Below, in pieces: positions 8,185 to 16,431 of a stretch of DNA of 62,515 nt. Source of the stretch: Lentisphaerae bacterium ADurb.Bin242 (GTDB lineage Bacteria > Verrucomicrobiota > Lentisphaeria > Victivallales > UBA1829); assembly GCA_002069785.1 (NCBI GenBank), contig MWCA01000023.1, positions 1 through 62,515 of the forward strand, written 5' to 3'. The notes beneath the pieces were generated by a model. It did no database searches. It saw only the letters and a list, made by a program, of their open reading frames with translations, and had not been told where the DNA came from. Every line of letters begins with the position of its first letter. Position 1 is the first letter of the stretch. The translations under genes and the position numbers were made by a program.

Positions 8185-9507
8185 ATGAAACGGATCGAGG
8201 TTTTCGCAGGTGAAAAAGTGCCGGAGCCGTTCCGGCTTTTCCAGCTCACGGATTCCTTTGCGGAACCTTCCTGCCATATCTATATGGAAGCGCAGATTTT
8301 CACGCCGGATTCCGCCCGGCTGGTTCTGCACCGTTCGGCCCATCCGCACGGCAGCGATCAGTACGATCCGCGTCATGCCTATTTTCTCTGCGACCTGGAA
8401 AACGGCGGAGCGCTCACCCCGCTGACCTTCGAGACTGGAGCCAATGCACCATGCTTCTCACCGGATGGAAAATATTTCTATTACTTCGTCCGGCAGTTCG
8501 ACCCGGAAAAGCATACCGGAAGCATTCTTTTCAAGCGCTGTGCTCTCGATGGCTCCGGGCGGGTGGAGCTCGGCCGGACCGGTCCGGATGCAAAGGAGGC
8601 GCAGCCCGCCTTCTGCATGTATCCGCTCTCCACGATTTCTTCCGACGGGGGACGCATCGCGGTCGCGTCTCCGCTGGTTCGACCGGACGGCGACGACGGA
8701 TTTCCGGAACACGCCCTGTGGATTTTCGACACGGCGACCGGCGCGGTCTCCGTTCCTGTGAAGGGAAAACACTTCTGCAACCTCCACATGCAGTATTCGC
8801 GTTCGCCGCTTGCCCCGCGGGACCTCATGATTCAACACAATCACGGTTCTTTCGGGTGCGAGATTCCGATTCCCGGACTGTCTCCCGTCCAGCATGTCGC
8901 GGCCCTGGATGCGGAGTCCGGTTTTGCCCTTCGCCGGATTTCCGCCTCTTCCGATCCGAATGACAATAATACCGGATTCGGCATCGATATTCACCTCATC
9001 CGCGACGACGGGACGAACTGGCGTGAATTCGGCTGGGGGAGGGACGGCGTCGAGTTCTGCCAGGGACACCAGTGCTGGCGGGGAGAATCGGAGTGGGCGA
9101 TCGGTTCCACAATCCTTTTCACGGCTCCTGCGGCCGCTCGTCAGGAGTTGGTCGAAACACGGGCCGTTCCCGGATGCGGACACCGGGGAAGGCTGACCGG
9201 GGGCATTTGCCGCAACACCCTGTCCCGAAAAACAACTCCGCCGCATTTCCTTCATTTCGCAACCGACCGCGCGGGAAAGCGTATTGTCAGCGACTATGAG
9301 GCGGATAACGGCGAATGGCATCTGTATCTTGGAGAACTCGGTGTCCCAGGACAGGATGCCGCGTCGCTGCAATTCATTCTCAATCTCGGCAGCCGGAAAG
9401 TCAGTCCGTGGCATCCGCACCCGTTTCTTTCCCCGGACGGGAAAAAGGTCTTTTTCAACTCCTCCGCGGACGGACGGCTTCACGCTTATGCTCTGTTTCT
9501 CTCCTGA
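8185..9507 (+). CDS. Beta-propeller protein, oligogalacturonate-lyase/TolB-like
   Basis: The protein has 440 residues and no signal peptide, so it is probably cytoplasmic. Repeated blade signatures of the WD40/TolB type are visible, for example FSPDGKYFYYF, ISSDGGRIAVASP and LSPDGKKVFFNSSADGR. This layout matches the PL22 oligogalacturonate lyase group, which is cytoplasmic and adopts a seven-bladed propeller. Lyase activity is inference, since catalytic residues cannot be assigned with confidence. It starts five bases after the DUF4838 gene, so the two are co-translated. A pairing of secreted depolymerase and intracellular oligosaccharide lyase would make sense. Confidence 0.6.
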   Translation: MKRIEVFAGEKVPEPFRLFQLTDSFAEPSCHIYMEAQIFTPDSARLVLHRSAHPHGSDQYDPRHAYFLCDLENGGALTPLTFETGANAPCFSPDGKYFYYFVRQFDPEKHTGSILFKRCALDGSGRVELGRTGPDAKEAQPAFCMYPLSTISSDGGRIAVASPLVRPDGDDGFPEHALWIFDTATGAVSVPVKGKHFCNLHMQYSRSPLAPRDLMIQHNHGSFGCEIPIPGLSPVQHVAALDAESGFALRRISASSDPNDNNTGFGIDIHLIRDDGTNWREFGWGRDGVEFCQGHQCWRGESEWAIGSTILFTAPAAARQELVETRAVPGCGHRGRLTGGICRNTLSRKTTPPHFLHFATDRAGKRIVSDYEADNGEWHLYLGELGVPGQDAASLQFILNLGSRKVSPWHPHPFLSPDGKKVFFNSSADGRLHAYALFLS

Positions 9508-9567
9508 ACCGGCCTTACCGAGACTCCCGTCAAAAATCCGGAACAGCACAAAATCGCTTCAATACCA

Positions 9568-9811
9568 ATTTGCAATCTTAAGGACAGCAAAAAGTCCTAT
9601 TGAGATCAATACAATTTTTGTTTTGCGACGTTTCTGGTAGGTTCGGCAGTCCCCTGCCGAACTGCGTCAACTCAGTTCGCGACGGAGTCACGAACCTACC
9701 TTGATTTGTGCCTGATCGAAGGATCCTCCTGAAGTCATGAAAGTTTCCATAAGAAAAAAGTTCCCTTGAGATCAACGCAATTGGAATGTTGCTAACCTTA
9801 AGACTGCAAAT
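9568..9811. repeat. Nested repeat element with terminal inverted repeats
   Basis: ATTTGCAATCTTAAGG (9568-9583) reappears inverted at 9796-9811 with 15 of 16 bases matching. Just inside lie imperfect direct repeats of 28 bases (9589-9616 and 9755-9782, 23 of 28 identical), and a strong palindrome sits between them (9636-9700). The 244-base structure has no coding potential of its own and resembles a small non-autonomous element. The stretch 9508-10064 holds no recognisable gene apart from these repeats and a terminator. Confidence 0.55.
9636..9700. repeat. REP-like compound palindrome
   Basis: The outer arms GGTAGGTTCG and CGAACCTACC are perfect inverted repeats at the two ends. Inside is a second hairpin, GTTCGGCAG-TCCC-CTGCCGAAC, with a perfect 9-bp stem. 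This form is typical of REP/BIME elements moved by RAYT-type transposases; no RAYT gene is in the window. Confidence 0.6.
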
Positions 9812-9840
9812 CAGTACAACCCTGTTGCTTTTGAAAAAAT

Positions 9841-9880
9841 GACCTTGTCCATTATTCCTGTTCAAATAACGGACAAGGTC
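9841..9880. repeat. Dispersed 40-base palindromic repeat, copy 1
   Basis: The arms GACCTTGTCCATTATT and AATAACGGACAAGGTC pair in 15 of 16 positions around an 8-base spacer. A near-identical copy lies at 59361-59400, and the similarity extends into the preceding TTGAAAAAAT and the following GTAA..TACT. Confidence 0.75.
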
Positions 9881-9976
9881 GTAATCTACTGCCGGAATTG
9901 AAAAATGCAAATTGAAACTGATTTCGACGGTGGCATCCTTTCCCTCGTTCCCTGTATTTTTTGTAGAAACCGCACC

Positions 9977-10016
9977 AAAAGAAAAACCCGGGAGAAGATT
10001 TTTTCTTCCCGCCGGG
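9977..10016 (-). terminator. Rho-independent terminator of the M24 peptidase gene
   Basis: On the minus strand, CCCGGCGGGAAGA and TCTTCTCCCGGG form a stem of about 12 bp with one bulge and one wobble pair, followed by TTTTTCTTTT. It lies about 50 bases after the stop codon at 10065. Confidence 0.75.
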
Positions 10017-10064
10017 CTTGATTGGAAGAGCGCCGGAGCGCTTTCCTTTTGAATTCGAAACGGA

Positions 10065-11222
10065 TCAGAGTTCGATGACTTTCGCAAATTTTTTGGAAAG
10101 CATTTCCGCTCCGCCCTTTTTCACGCGGACGCCGTTCTCCCAGCGGAGACCGAAATCCGGGCCGGAGAAGAAGGTGTCGACCTGGAAGGTCATGTTTTCT
10201 TTGAGGTCGTACTTGGAAACGGATTCCATCCAGGGCTGTTCGACTTCCATCATGCCGATCGCATGGCAGGGACCATACAGCATGTAGTCGCCGTAGCCTT
10301 CCTTGCGGACCCAGTTTTCCCATTCGATGACCACGTCTTTCGCGGGCTTGTCGGCCGCGATGAGCTCCACGGTCTTGAAGTGGGCTTTCAGCCCGAATTC
10401 CACCAGTTTCTTCTGGAGGCCTTTGAACTTGCCGAGGATCACGGGGAGGCCCACGCTGGAGGAATAGCCGCCGACGCGCGCGCCAATATTGAGCTGGATG
10501 ATTTCGTTGGCCTTGATGACCTTGTCGATCGGACGGCAGATCGCATTGTTGGTGCGCGGGCCGCTGAAGCAGTAGAGGGCGTGGCCTTCATACTCGCCGC
10601 CGTTCTTGTAGATTTCGCGCTGGGCGATGCCGATGACCTGGAATTCGGTCATGCCGACTTTGAGTTCGTTGAGGATCGCCTCGACGGCGATTTCGCTGAT
10701 CTCGAATGCCTTGCGCATGCACGCCAGTTCATTCTTCGACTTGATGTAGCGGAGCGGAAGCAGGGTCTCGTCGGCCTTGACGAGCTCCACGCCGGGAAGG
10801 TCCGCCTTGAGGGCGTCCAGCACGGGCAGCGTCATGACGGAGTAGCCGACCAGTCCCAGTTTCTTGAGTTTCCGGGAACCCATCGCGGCCTTGACCACGT
10901 CCTTGTAGGTTGCCACGGGGATGCCGGGATACTGCGGTTCGGCGGATTCGCGGTAGGCGATCATTTTCCGGATGTCGGGAATGACGCTGCGCCCGAGCGC
11001 GTATTTTTCGCTTTCGGGACCGATGATCAGGACCGGCTTGCCGACCGCGGGGACAAACACGCCGCCCGCTTCGAAGGTCGGCCAGTACTCGGTCAGGTAA
11101 CGGACGTTGGCGAAGTCCGCCTCGTTGCCATGGACGAGACACGCGTCAAGTCCTTTGGCCTTGATGTTCGCCTGGAACTTTTCAATTCTCTCGAAATATT
11201 CCTTCTTGGGAATGCTTGGCAT
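10065..11222 (-). CDS. M24 peptidase-fold protein (Xaa-Pro aminopeptidase/creatinase-like), metal site eroded
   Basis: The protein has 385 residues with a strong AGGAGG site before the ATG. Residues 1-150 are a creatinase-type N-terminal domain and the rest is a pita-bread M24 domain. Aligning by eye to the M24 consensus, the five metal ligands (D, D, H, E, E) correspond here to Asn245 (QLNIGARV), Ser256 (GGYSSSV), His320 (GPCHAIG), Asp349 (FQVDTF) and Glu362 (RWENGV). Both Asp ligands are gone, so a standard dimetal aminopeptidase is unlikely. A metal-independent creatinase-like hydrolase or a non-catalytic role is more plausible. It is cytoplasmic, divergent from the regulator at 11440, and has its own terminator. 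A degraded copy of its 3' end lies at 2334-2435. Confidence 0.75.
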   Translation of the reverse strand: MPSIPKKEYFERIEKFQANIKAKGLDACLVHGNEADFANVRYLTEYWPTFEAGGVFVPAVGKPVLIIGPESEKYALGRSVIPDIRKMIAYRESAEPQYPGIPVATYKDVVKAAMGSRKLKKLGLVGYSVMTLPVLDALKADLPGVELVKADETLLPLRYIKSKNELACMRKAFEISEIAVEAILNELKVGMTEFQVIGIAQREIYKNGGEYEGHALYCFSGPRTNNAICRPIDKVIKANEIIQLNIGARVGGYSSSVGLPVILGKFKGLQKKLVEFGLKAHFKTVELIAADKPAKDVVIEWENWVRKEGYGDYMLYGPCHAIGMMEVEQPWMESVSKYDLKENMTFQVDTFFSGPDFGLRWENGVRVKKGGAEMLSKKFAKVIEL

Positions 11223-11281
11223 GGCTGCCTCCTTGTGTTGGGTTTGAAACCGTATTTTTCCGAAATCGTTTTCTGTTATTC

Positions 11282-11309
11282 AATATATTTTCCCGCGATC
11301 CGGAATCAA
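11282..11309 (-). promoter_or_regulatory. Promoter of the M24 peptidase gene
   Basis: On the minus strand, TTGATT (11304-11309) and TATATT (11282-11287) are separated by 16 bases, about 60 bases upstream of the ATG at 11222. Confidence 0.55.
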
Positions 11310-11375
11310 GAACGCTTCCGTAAAAAACGATCCTTTTTCCACCCTCGTACCCGAAACAGCCCTCTTTTTCCGAAA

Positions 11376-11399
11376 ATAAAACATACCGCTATGTTTTAT
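11376..11399. promoter_or_regulatory. Perfect 24-bp palindrome, candidate GntR operator
   Basis: ATAAAACATA-CCGC-TATGTTTTAT has perfect 10-bp arms. It ends three bases before the -35 element of the regulator promoter (11403) and lies upstream of the divergent peptidase promoter. This suits a dimeric regulator controlling both genes. A transcribed hairpin is the alternative reading. Confidence 0.65.
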
Positions 11400-11402
11400 G
11401 AT

Positions 11403-11431
11403 TTGCAACTTCTTCGGGAGCATGCTATATT
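11403..11431 (+). promoter_or_regulatory. Promoter of the GntR/LacI hybrid regulator, possibly leaderless
   Basis: TTGCAA (11403-11408) and TATATT (11426-11431) are 17 bases apart. The expected start point falls at about 11438-11440, on or next to the ATG at 11440, and no ribosome-binding site precedes that ATG. A leaderless mRNA is therefore likely. Confidence 0.6.
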
Positions 11432-11439
11432 TCCGCATC

Positions 11440-12510
11440 ATGAACCGTGGCAAGCCGCAAAAATACCTTTCCCTTTCGGAAGAGATTCTGGCGCTGGCGC
11501 GGGAGCTTTCCCTCCGCGAAGGCGACGCCCTGCCGTCCGAACGCTGTCTGTCGGAGCGTTTCGGCTGCAATCATCTGACGGTCCGCAAGGCGCTCCGCGT
11601 GCTGGCCGAGCGGAACCGTATCCACCGCGTCCCCAGCCGGGGCAGCTATTTCGGACCCGCGCCCGCGCCGCTCCGGAGCTCGAACCGGATCGGATTCATC
11701 TTCCCCGACGACGAGATTTTCTATTACCGGATTTTCGCCTCGGTCGAGCGGGTGATCGCCTCCAGGGGAATGCACCCCGTGGTGCACCTGACCGGCGGCT
11801 CGGAGATGCGCGAACTCGAACTGCTGGATTATTTCGATTGTTCCGGGACGCTCGCGCTGATCGCCGTCCCGAACCGCCTGTGCGCAGACCGCTACCGCAA
11901 ACTGAACATTCCCACGCTGTTTTTCGATACCCGCCTGCCGGACCTGGATATCCCGCAGGTCGTCACCGACGATTCCGCCGGGGCGTTCGCCGCCACGGAA
12001 CAGTTGATTCTGCGCGGACACATCCGCATTGCGCATATCGGCAACGAATACGACTTCACCGGGGAACAACGGCTGAACGGGTTTCTTGACGCCCTGCGGA
12101 AACACGGCCTGCGCCCCGACCGCTCCCTCATCCGGATGCGTTATCCAAGCCGGGAATGGGGGTATCACGCCGCCCGCGAGCTTTTCGCGCTCCCGAGGCC
12201 GCCGACCGCGATTTTCTGTTCCAACGACACCATTGCATCCGGCGTGGTGAACTTCTGCGCGGACAAGTCGCTGCGCATTCCGGCGGACCTTTCGGTCGTC
12301 GGCTTCGGGAACACCCAGACGGCGGAATATCTCAACCTGAGCAGCGTCAGCCAGAACACCGACCGGATCACCGGCGCGATCTGCTCGAATCTGGAACTGC
12401 TCCTGAAAGGCGGACGCGTACCGCCTCTCACGGTCATCCCGACCTCCTGCATCTCCCGGGCCAGCGTCGCGGATTGCGCGAAACCCTCCCGGGGCAGGGG
12501 GCGGACGTAA
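11440..12510 (+). CDS. GntR-type helix-turn-helix regulator with LacI-like sensor domain
   Basis: The protein has 356 residues from the ATG at 11440. ATGs at 11398 and 11422 overlap the promoter and are unlikely starts. Residues 1-70 form a GntR winged helix (DALPSERCLSERFGCNHLTV, then RKALRVLAERN). The rest is a LacI-type periplasmic-binding-like sensor with AIFCSNDTIASGVVNF and IPADLSVVGFGN. This GntR/LacI hybrid resembles the AraR class of sugar-responsive repressors. It is divergent from the M24 peptidase homologue and probably regulates it and itself through the palindrome at 11376-11399. Confidence 0.85.
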   Translation: MNRGKPQKYLSLSEEILALARELSLREGDALPSERCLSERFGCNHLTVRKALRVLAERNRIHRVPSRGSYFGPAPAPLRSSNRIGFIFPDDEIFYYRIFASVERVIASRGMHPVVHLTGGSEMRELELLDYFDCSGTLALIAVPNRLCADRYRKLNIPTLFFDTRLPDLDIPQVVTDDSAGAFAATEQLILRGHIRIAHIGNEYDFTGEQRLNGFLDALRKHGLRPDRSLIRMRYPSREWGYHAARELFALPRPPTAIFCSNDTIASGVVNFCADKSLRIPADLSVVGFGNTQTAEYLNLSSVSQNTDRITGAICSNLELLLKGGRVPPLTVIPTSCISRASVADCAKPSRGRGRT

Positions 12511-12516
12511 GCGGAT

Positions 12517-13137
12517 TTACTTCGAGGCTGTGTCTCGGAGACGCTCGAGAATCGGCTTGCCGTCCACGATCAGGTCGTCCACCGCGAAATTGCCGTTGCC
12601 GTAGATTTTGACCCGGAGGTGCGCCTTCCCTTTGCGAGTGTTCGCCTGTACTTCCCGTTCCGCTTCGGGTGCGAGGCTTTCATTCAGATAGAAGCGGTCG
12701 AACGGGAGCTGGATGAGATGGACGCCCGTTTTCTCCTGTTTGTGCGTGGTTTTATCAAAGTCCCACTGGAAATGAGAATACCTGACCCGCAGGAAATCCT
12801 TGCCGTCCGGGACCTGTTTGACGTCGGTCACCAGATCGGCGATCCGGGTCGTGCCGTCCGGATTCTTTTCCAGGACCGCGAAACAGGAGTTGCCGGAACG
12901 CCATTCCATCAGTCTCATGTTCTTCTGGGGCAGGCGGACCCGGTTCTGCTTGAAGTTGAGGCGCACATAGCGTCCGCGCATGGGGTCGTACGGATCATAG
13001 ATCTCCGTCTCGAAGAGATAGAGTTTCGGCGGTATTGCCGGACGTTCGAACGAAAGAATTTTCTTGACCGGATAGGCGAGGGCCGCGCATACGGCCAGAA
13101 CATAAAAAATGAGACGGATTTTGTCAGGCTTACGCAT
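12517..13137 (-). CDS. GDYXXLXY-domain protein
   Basis: The protein has 206 residues with one N-terminal membrane segment (about residues 7-28) and an outer domain. The family hallmark is present in divergent form: DPYDPMRGRYVRLNF stands for the 'GDYxxLxY' motif, with the second conserved part FDRFYLNESLAPEAE. The gene overlaps the end of the DUF2157 gene by eight bases and is translationally coupled to it, the usual partnership of these two families. The biochemical function is not known. Confidence 0.75.
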   Translation of the reverse strand: MRKPDKIRLIFYVLAVCAALAYPVKKILSFERPAIPPKLYLFETEIYDPYDPMRGRYVRLNFKQNRVRLPQKNMRLMEWRSGNSCFAVLEKNPDGTTRIADLVTDVKQVPDGKDFLRVRYSHFQWDFDKTTHKQEKTGVHLIQLPFDRFYLNESLAPEAEREVQANTRKGKAHLRVKIYGNGNFAVDDLIVDGKPILERLRDTASK

Positions 13138-14452
13138 GATTCACCTCCATGGATTTCGCCCGCGCAAGACGGCGGGAAAAGAGGATATTGGCGCCGATGA
13201 AGCCCAGTCCGAGCACGATGAAGCCGATCGCGCGGGCCAGCAGTCCGATGTCCGCGTCGAAGAAGCGCAGCCCGATCAGCAGCACACACATCAGGAGACC
13301 GCCGTTGAATGCGAGCATGCTGGTCTCCCGGCATCCGCGCATGAGAAGCGTGACCCCGAGGACGCCCATGTAGACGATCAGCGCGAGACGCATGTAAATG
13401 TTGTCCGCCCTGTAGGCTTCGAGAAGGGTTCCCAGGAGCGCGGCCGCGATCAGGATCAGCATCATGAGGCGCTGGAAGTCCATCCGCTTCCGGAAGTAGT
13501 CGCGCACGAACAACAGGGCGAAAAGAATCAGGAACGTTCCTTCGGCCAGCCAGAAATACAGGATTCCCTCCAAAGTCTTGCCGGATGGGTGAACCTGGAA
13601 GATTCGTCCGCCCGAGCAAGTCCCGATCGACAGAAGCACCAGCAGAAAGAAAAATGAAGCCGGGAGCCACGGATTCCGGAGCATGCCTTCTCCTTTGTCG
13701 CGCGGTCCCATGGACGCGAGCATGAAGACGGCGCCCGCGGTGTAAAGCATCAGCCCGGCCGAGTATTTTCCCCCGAACGCCAGGAGCGTGAACATGGCGA
13801 ATCCCATCGCCAGATACCGCATCCAGATCCGGTACGGACTCTTTTCCCGGACGAGGTGCCAGCCGACAAAGGGAAGAATTCCGGTCAGAAGACCGAAAAC
13901 CATCGGAAGGTTGGTTTGTTCATTCCAGGTACCCAGCGTCATGAACAGCCCGACGCAGTAGAGGGTTGTCAGCGAAATGCTGTTGAAGATGTAGACCAGC
14001 GGCAGCGCCAGCAGAAGCACCAGCGTCATGAACTCGCTCAGCGTCCCGCCGGTGTGGTAGATATGGGAAAGCAGCGCGATCGCGACCGCGGTCCCGGCGG
14101 AGGTCAGCACCGCGGAGCCTTCCCGCCACGCCTGCGAACGGCCCGTTGTCAATGTAAAAACGGAGACTGCCGCGCCCAGCGCCATCGGCAGAAACGCAAT
14201 CGCGATCCGCGTGGTTTTGGTGAACATGTCCCAGTTGTAATTGAACAGCAGGATGATTCCTCCGGCGATCAGCACGCTTCCGACGATCGAAAGGGCCAGC
14301 AGGAAATACTTCTGCGGCGACGGCGCCTCCGCGAGCCGTTCCCGGTAATGTTTCTGGAGTTTTTCTTCCGTGCCGGAGTCGATGACCCCGGCCTCCCGCA
14401 GTTTCGGCAGTTCCTCGAGGAACCACCGGATCATGCCGACTTTTTCCGCCAT
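13130..14452 (-). CDS. DUF2157 polytopic membrane protein
   Basis: The protein has 440 residues. An N-terminal cytoplasmic helical region (residues 1-50, WFLEELPKLREAGVIDSG) precedes about twelve hydrophobic segments starting with KYFLLALSIVGSVLIAGGII. The pairing with the GDYXXLXY gene in an overlapping operon and the early motif 'LFNYNWDMFTKTTRIAI' match DUF2157. An envelope or stress role is often presumed, but nothing here shows one. Confidence 0.8.
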   Translation of the reverse strand: MAEKVGMIRWFLEELPKLREAGVIDSGTEEKLQKHYRERLAEAPSPQKYFLLALSIVGSVLIAGGIILLFNYNWDMFTKTTRIAIAFLPMALGAAVSVFTLTTGRSQAWREGSAVLTSAGTAVAIALLSHIYHTGGTLSEFMTLVLLLALPLVYIFNSISLTTLYCVGLFMTLGTWNEQTNLPMVFGLLTGILPFVGWHLVREKSPYRIWMRYLAMGFAMFTLLAFGGKYSAGLMLYTAGAVFMLASMGPRDKGEGMLRNPWLPASFFFLLVLLSIGTCSGGRIFQVHPSGKTLEGILYFWLAEGTFLILFALLFVRDYFRKRMDFQRLMMLILIAAALLGTLLEAYRADNIYMRLALIVYMGVLGVTLLMRGCRETSMLAFNGGLLMCVLLIGLRFFDADIGLLARAIGFIVLGLGFIGANILFSRRLARAKSMEVNHA

Positions 14453-14568
14453 GTCCGAACCCTCCCTTTGGTTGTGATGTCATGAAATATAGCACGGATT
14501 CCGTACATTTCATATTGATAATTTCAATGGAGAAGATTGACGGGGTAAATTTTCCGTTTCGGCCCGCG

Positions 14569-15597
14569 CTAGATTCTGGATTCGAAGTCGATTCGCGGAT
14601 CGGCGATCACATACAGGATGTCCGCCAGCAGGATGCCGGCCAGCGTCAGGGCGCCGCCGAAGGCGAAAAGCGCCATCAGCAGAGGGATGTCGCGGCTGCT
14701 CAGCGCCAGCATCGAGAGCGATCCCATCCCCGGGATGTTGAACACGTATTCGACCAGAATGCTTCCGCCGACCAGCGAGGGAAGGATTCCGGCAAACAGC
14801 GTGATCATGATGATCATCGCGTTGCGGAAGGCGTGCTTCAGGACTACGGAAGACTCGGAAAGCCCCTTGGCGCGGGCGGTCCGGATGTAGTCCTGATGGA
14901 TCACCTCCAGCATGCCGGAGCGGGTGAAGCGGGCGAGTCCGGCGAACCCGGCGTAGCTCAGGCAGAAGACCGGAAGCACGTAATGGAGCAGGGTCTGCCC
15001 GAGAATCGCCCAGGTGCTCATTCCGGGCACGATTTCCGGGAAGAGTCCTTTCAGCGGGAAGACGGGGAGCCAGCCGCCCTTGCAGAATACCGCCTGAAGC
15101 ATCAGGGCGGTCCAGAGCACCGGGAGCGAATAGAGGAAAAAGAGGAAAAACGTGATAGCGTTGTCGAGGCGCGTATCGGGCCGGACGGCGGAAAAGATTC
15201 CGAGCGGAATGGCGCAAAGGTAGGTCACCAGAATCGCAAGGATGTTCAGGCTGAGGGTGACGGGCAGTTTCTCGAGAATCAGCGAGGCGACCGGACGTCC
15301 CTTGTCGACGGCGGCCGATTCCCCGAAGTCGCCGTGCAGGACCCCCTTGAACCACAGGAAGAAGCCCACATATACGGGTTTGTCCAGATGCAGTTTTTCA
15401 CGGAGGGAGTCGTTCCGGGCCAGCGCGCTTTTTTCAGAGGAGAGCTGGGTTCCCGCACCTTCCCCGAGCATCGAGCTTTTCGTCGGGTCGCCCGGGGCGA
15501 GGCGCATCAGAATGTAGCTGGACAGCAGAATGATGAAGAGGGTCAGCATCCCCAGAAGGAGGCGTTTGAAAAGGTATTTTGTGAAGCCTTCCTTCAT
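14569..15597 (-). CDS. DppB-type ABC transporter permease, without partners nearby
   Basis: The protein has 342 residues with six membrane segments and the binding-protein-dependent transport permease fold. It starts with YLFKRLLLGMLTLFIILLSS and the 'LMRLAPGDP' signature of DppB/OppB/YejB permeases, and carries the late EAA-like loop (DYIRTARAKGLSESSVVLKH). AAAGGAG precedes the start. It follows uppP by 16 bases, so it is the last gene of the LysM - PqiC-like - uppP operon. No DppC, ATPase or binding protein is present here, so its partners are encoded elsewhere or downstream units were rearranged. The peptide or oligosaccharide substrate is unknown. Confidence 0.9.
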   Translation of the reverse strand: MKEGFTKYLFKRLLLGMLTLFIILLSSYILMRLAPGDPTKSSMLGEGAGTQLSSEKSALARNDSLREKLHLDKPVYVGFFLWFKGVLHGDFGESAAVDKGRPVASLILEKLPVTLSLNILAILVTYLCAIPLGIFSAVRPDTRLDNAITFFLFFLYSLPVLWTALMLQAVFCKGGWLPVFPLKGLFPEIVPGMSTWAILGQTLLHYVLPVFCLSYAGFAGLARFTRSGMLEVIHQDYIRTARAKGLSESSVVLKHAFRNAMIIMITLFAGILPSLVGGSILVEYVFNIPGMGSLSMLALSSRDIPLLMALFAFGGALTLAGILLADILYVIADPRIDFESRI

Positions 15598-15613
15598 CGG
15601 CGTTCTCCTTTCG

Positions 15614-16429
15614 TCAGCGTTTCAGGAGGAACACGTACGCGAGGACCAGGATTCCCAGGGCGATGCGGTACCAGCCGAACGGCTTGAAATCGCGGGACTT
15701 GATGAAATTCATCAGCCATGCGATCACGGCCCACGAGACGAGGAACGAAACCGTGAAGCCGGTTGCAAGCGCAATCCATTGGGAGTTCGTCATGGAGTTG
15801 CCATTCTTGAGCAGGCTGTAAGCGGAGGCCGCCGCCATGGTCGGGATGGCGAGAAAGAAGGAGAACTCGGCGGCGAGCGGACGGGAAGCGCCCAGCGCCA
15901 GACCTCCGATGATCGTGGAGGCCGAGCGCGAGGTGCCCGGGATCATCGCCAGACATTGGATCAGCCCGATCAGGACCGCCCGGCCGTAGCTCAGGTCCCG
16001 GAAGGTTTCCAGCGGTTTTTCGCGTTTGCACCAGTCTTCCACTTTCAGGAGCAGGAGACCGCCCGCCAGAAGGGCCCCGGCCACGATCAAAGGACATTCC
16101 TGCATGTCTTCGACCTGTTTTTTGACAATGAACCCGATCACCAGGATGGGAACGACTCCGACCGCGGTCTTGAGCCAGATGTCCAGCGTGTCGTGCCGGA
16201 CTTTTTCATCGGAGAACAGCGCGGCGGGAATGAGCTTCTTATGAAAATAGAGGATCACGGCCAGGATGGATCCGAACTGGATCACCACATTGAACATCTT
16301 GGAAAAACCGCCTTCGCCCAGGTGCAGAAACTGGTCCATCAGGATCAGGTGTCCGGTGCTGCTGATCGGGAGAAATTCGGTGACGCCTTGAACAATGCCC
16401 TGAAGTGCGGCCTTCCAGAAAAGTTCCAT
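15614..16429 (-). CDS. uppP: Undecaprenyl-diphosphatase
   Basis: The protein has 271 residues and is a polytopic membrane enzyme that recycles undecaprenyl diphosphate for peptidoglycan and surface-polymer synthesis. The two signature regions are clear: QGVTEFLPISSTGHLIL near the N-terminus and PGTSRSAST in the middle. Length and hydropathy match the UppP/BacA family. It starts two bases after the stop of the PqiC-like lipoprotein gene, and a DppB-like permease follows, placing it in an envelope operon. Confidence 0.96.
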   Translation of the reverse strand: MELFWKAALQGIVQGVTEFLPISSTGHLILMDQFLHLGEGGFSKMFNVVIQFGSILAVILYFHKKLIPAALFSDEKVRHDTLDIWLKTAVGVVPILVIGFIVKKQVEDMQECPLIVAGALLAGGLLLLKVEDWCKREKPLETFRDLSYGRAVLIGLIQCLAMIPGTSRSASTIIGGLALGASRPLAAEFSFFLAIPTMAAASAYSLLKNGNSMTNSQWIALATGFTVSFLVSWAVIAWLMNFIKSRDFKPFGWYRIALGILVLAYVFLLKR

Positions 16430-16431
16430 GG

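Noticed and set aside
9578..10087. A minus-strand frame with the peptide DLVRYLNRNNGQGHFFKSN, similar to one at 59176-59658
   Set aside because: The shared peptide is just the translation of the dispersed palindromic repeat. The palindrome with a compensatory change explains the similarity better than a conserved protein.
10263..12089. A 608-codon plus-strand frame across the M24 peptidase and the regulator
   Set aside because: It is antisense to the M24 gene and then out of frame with the GntR/LacI gene; both real genes have clear motifs.
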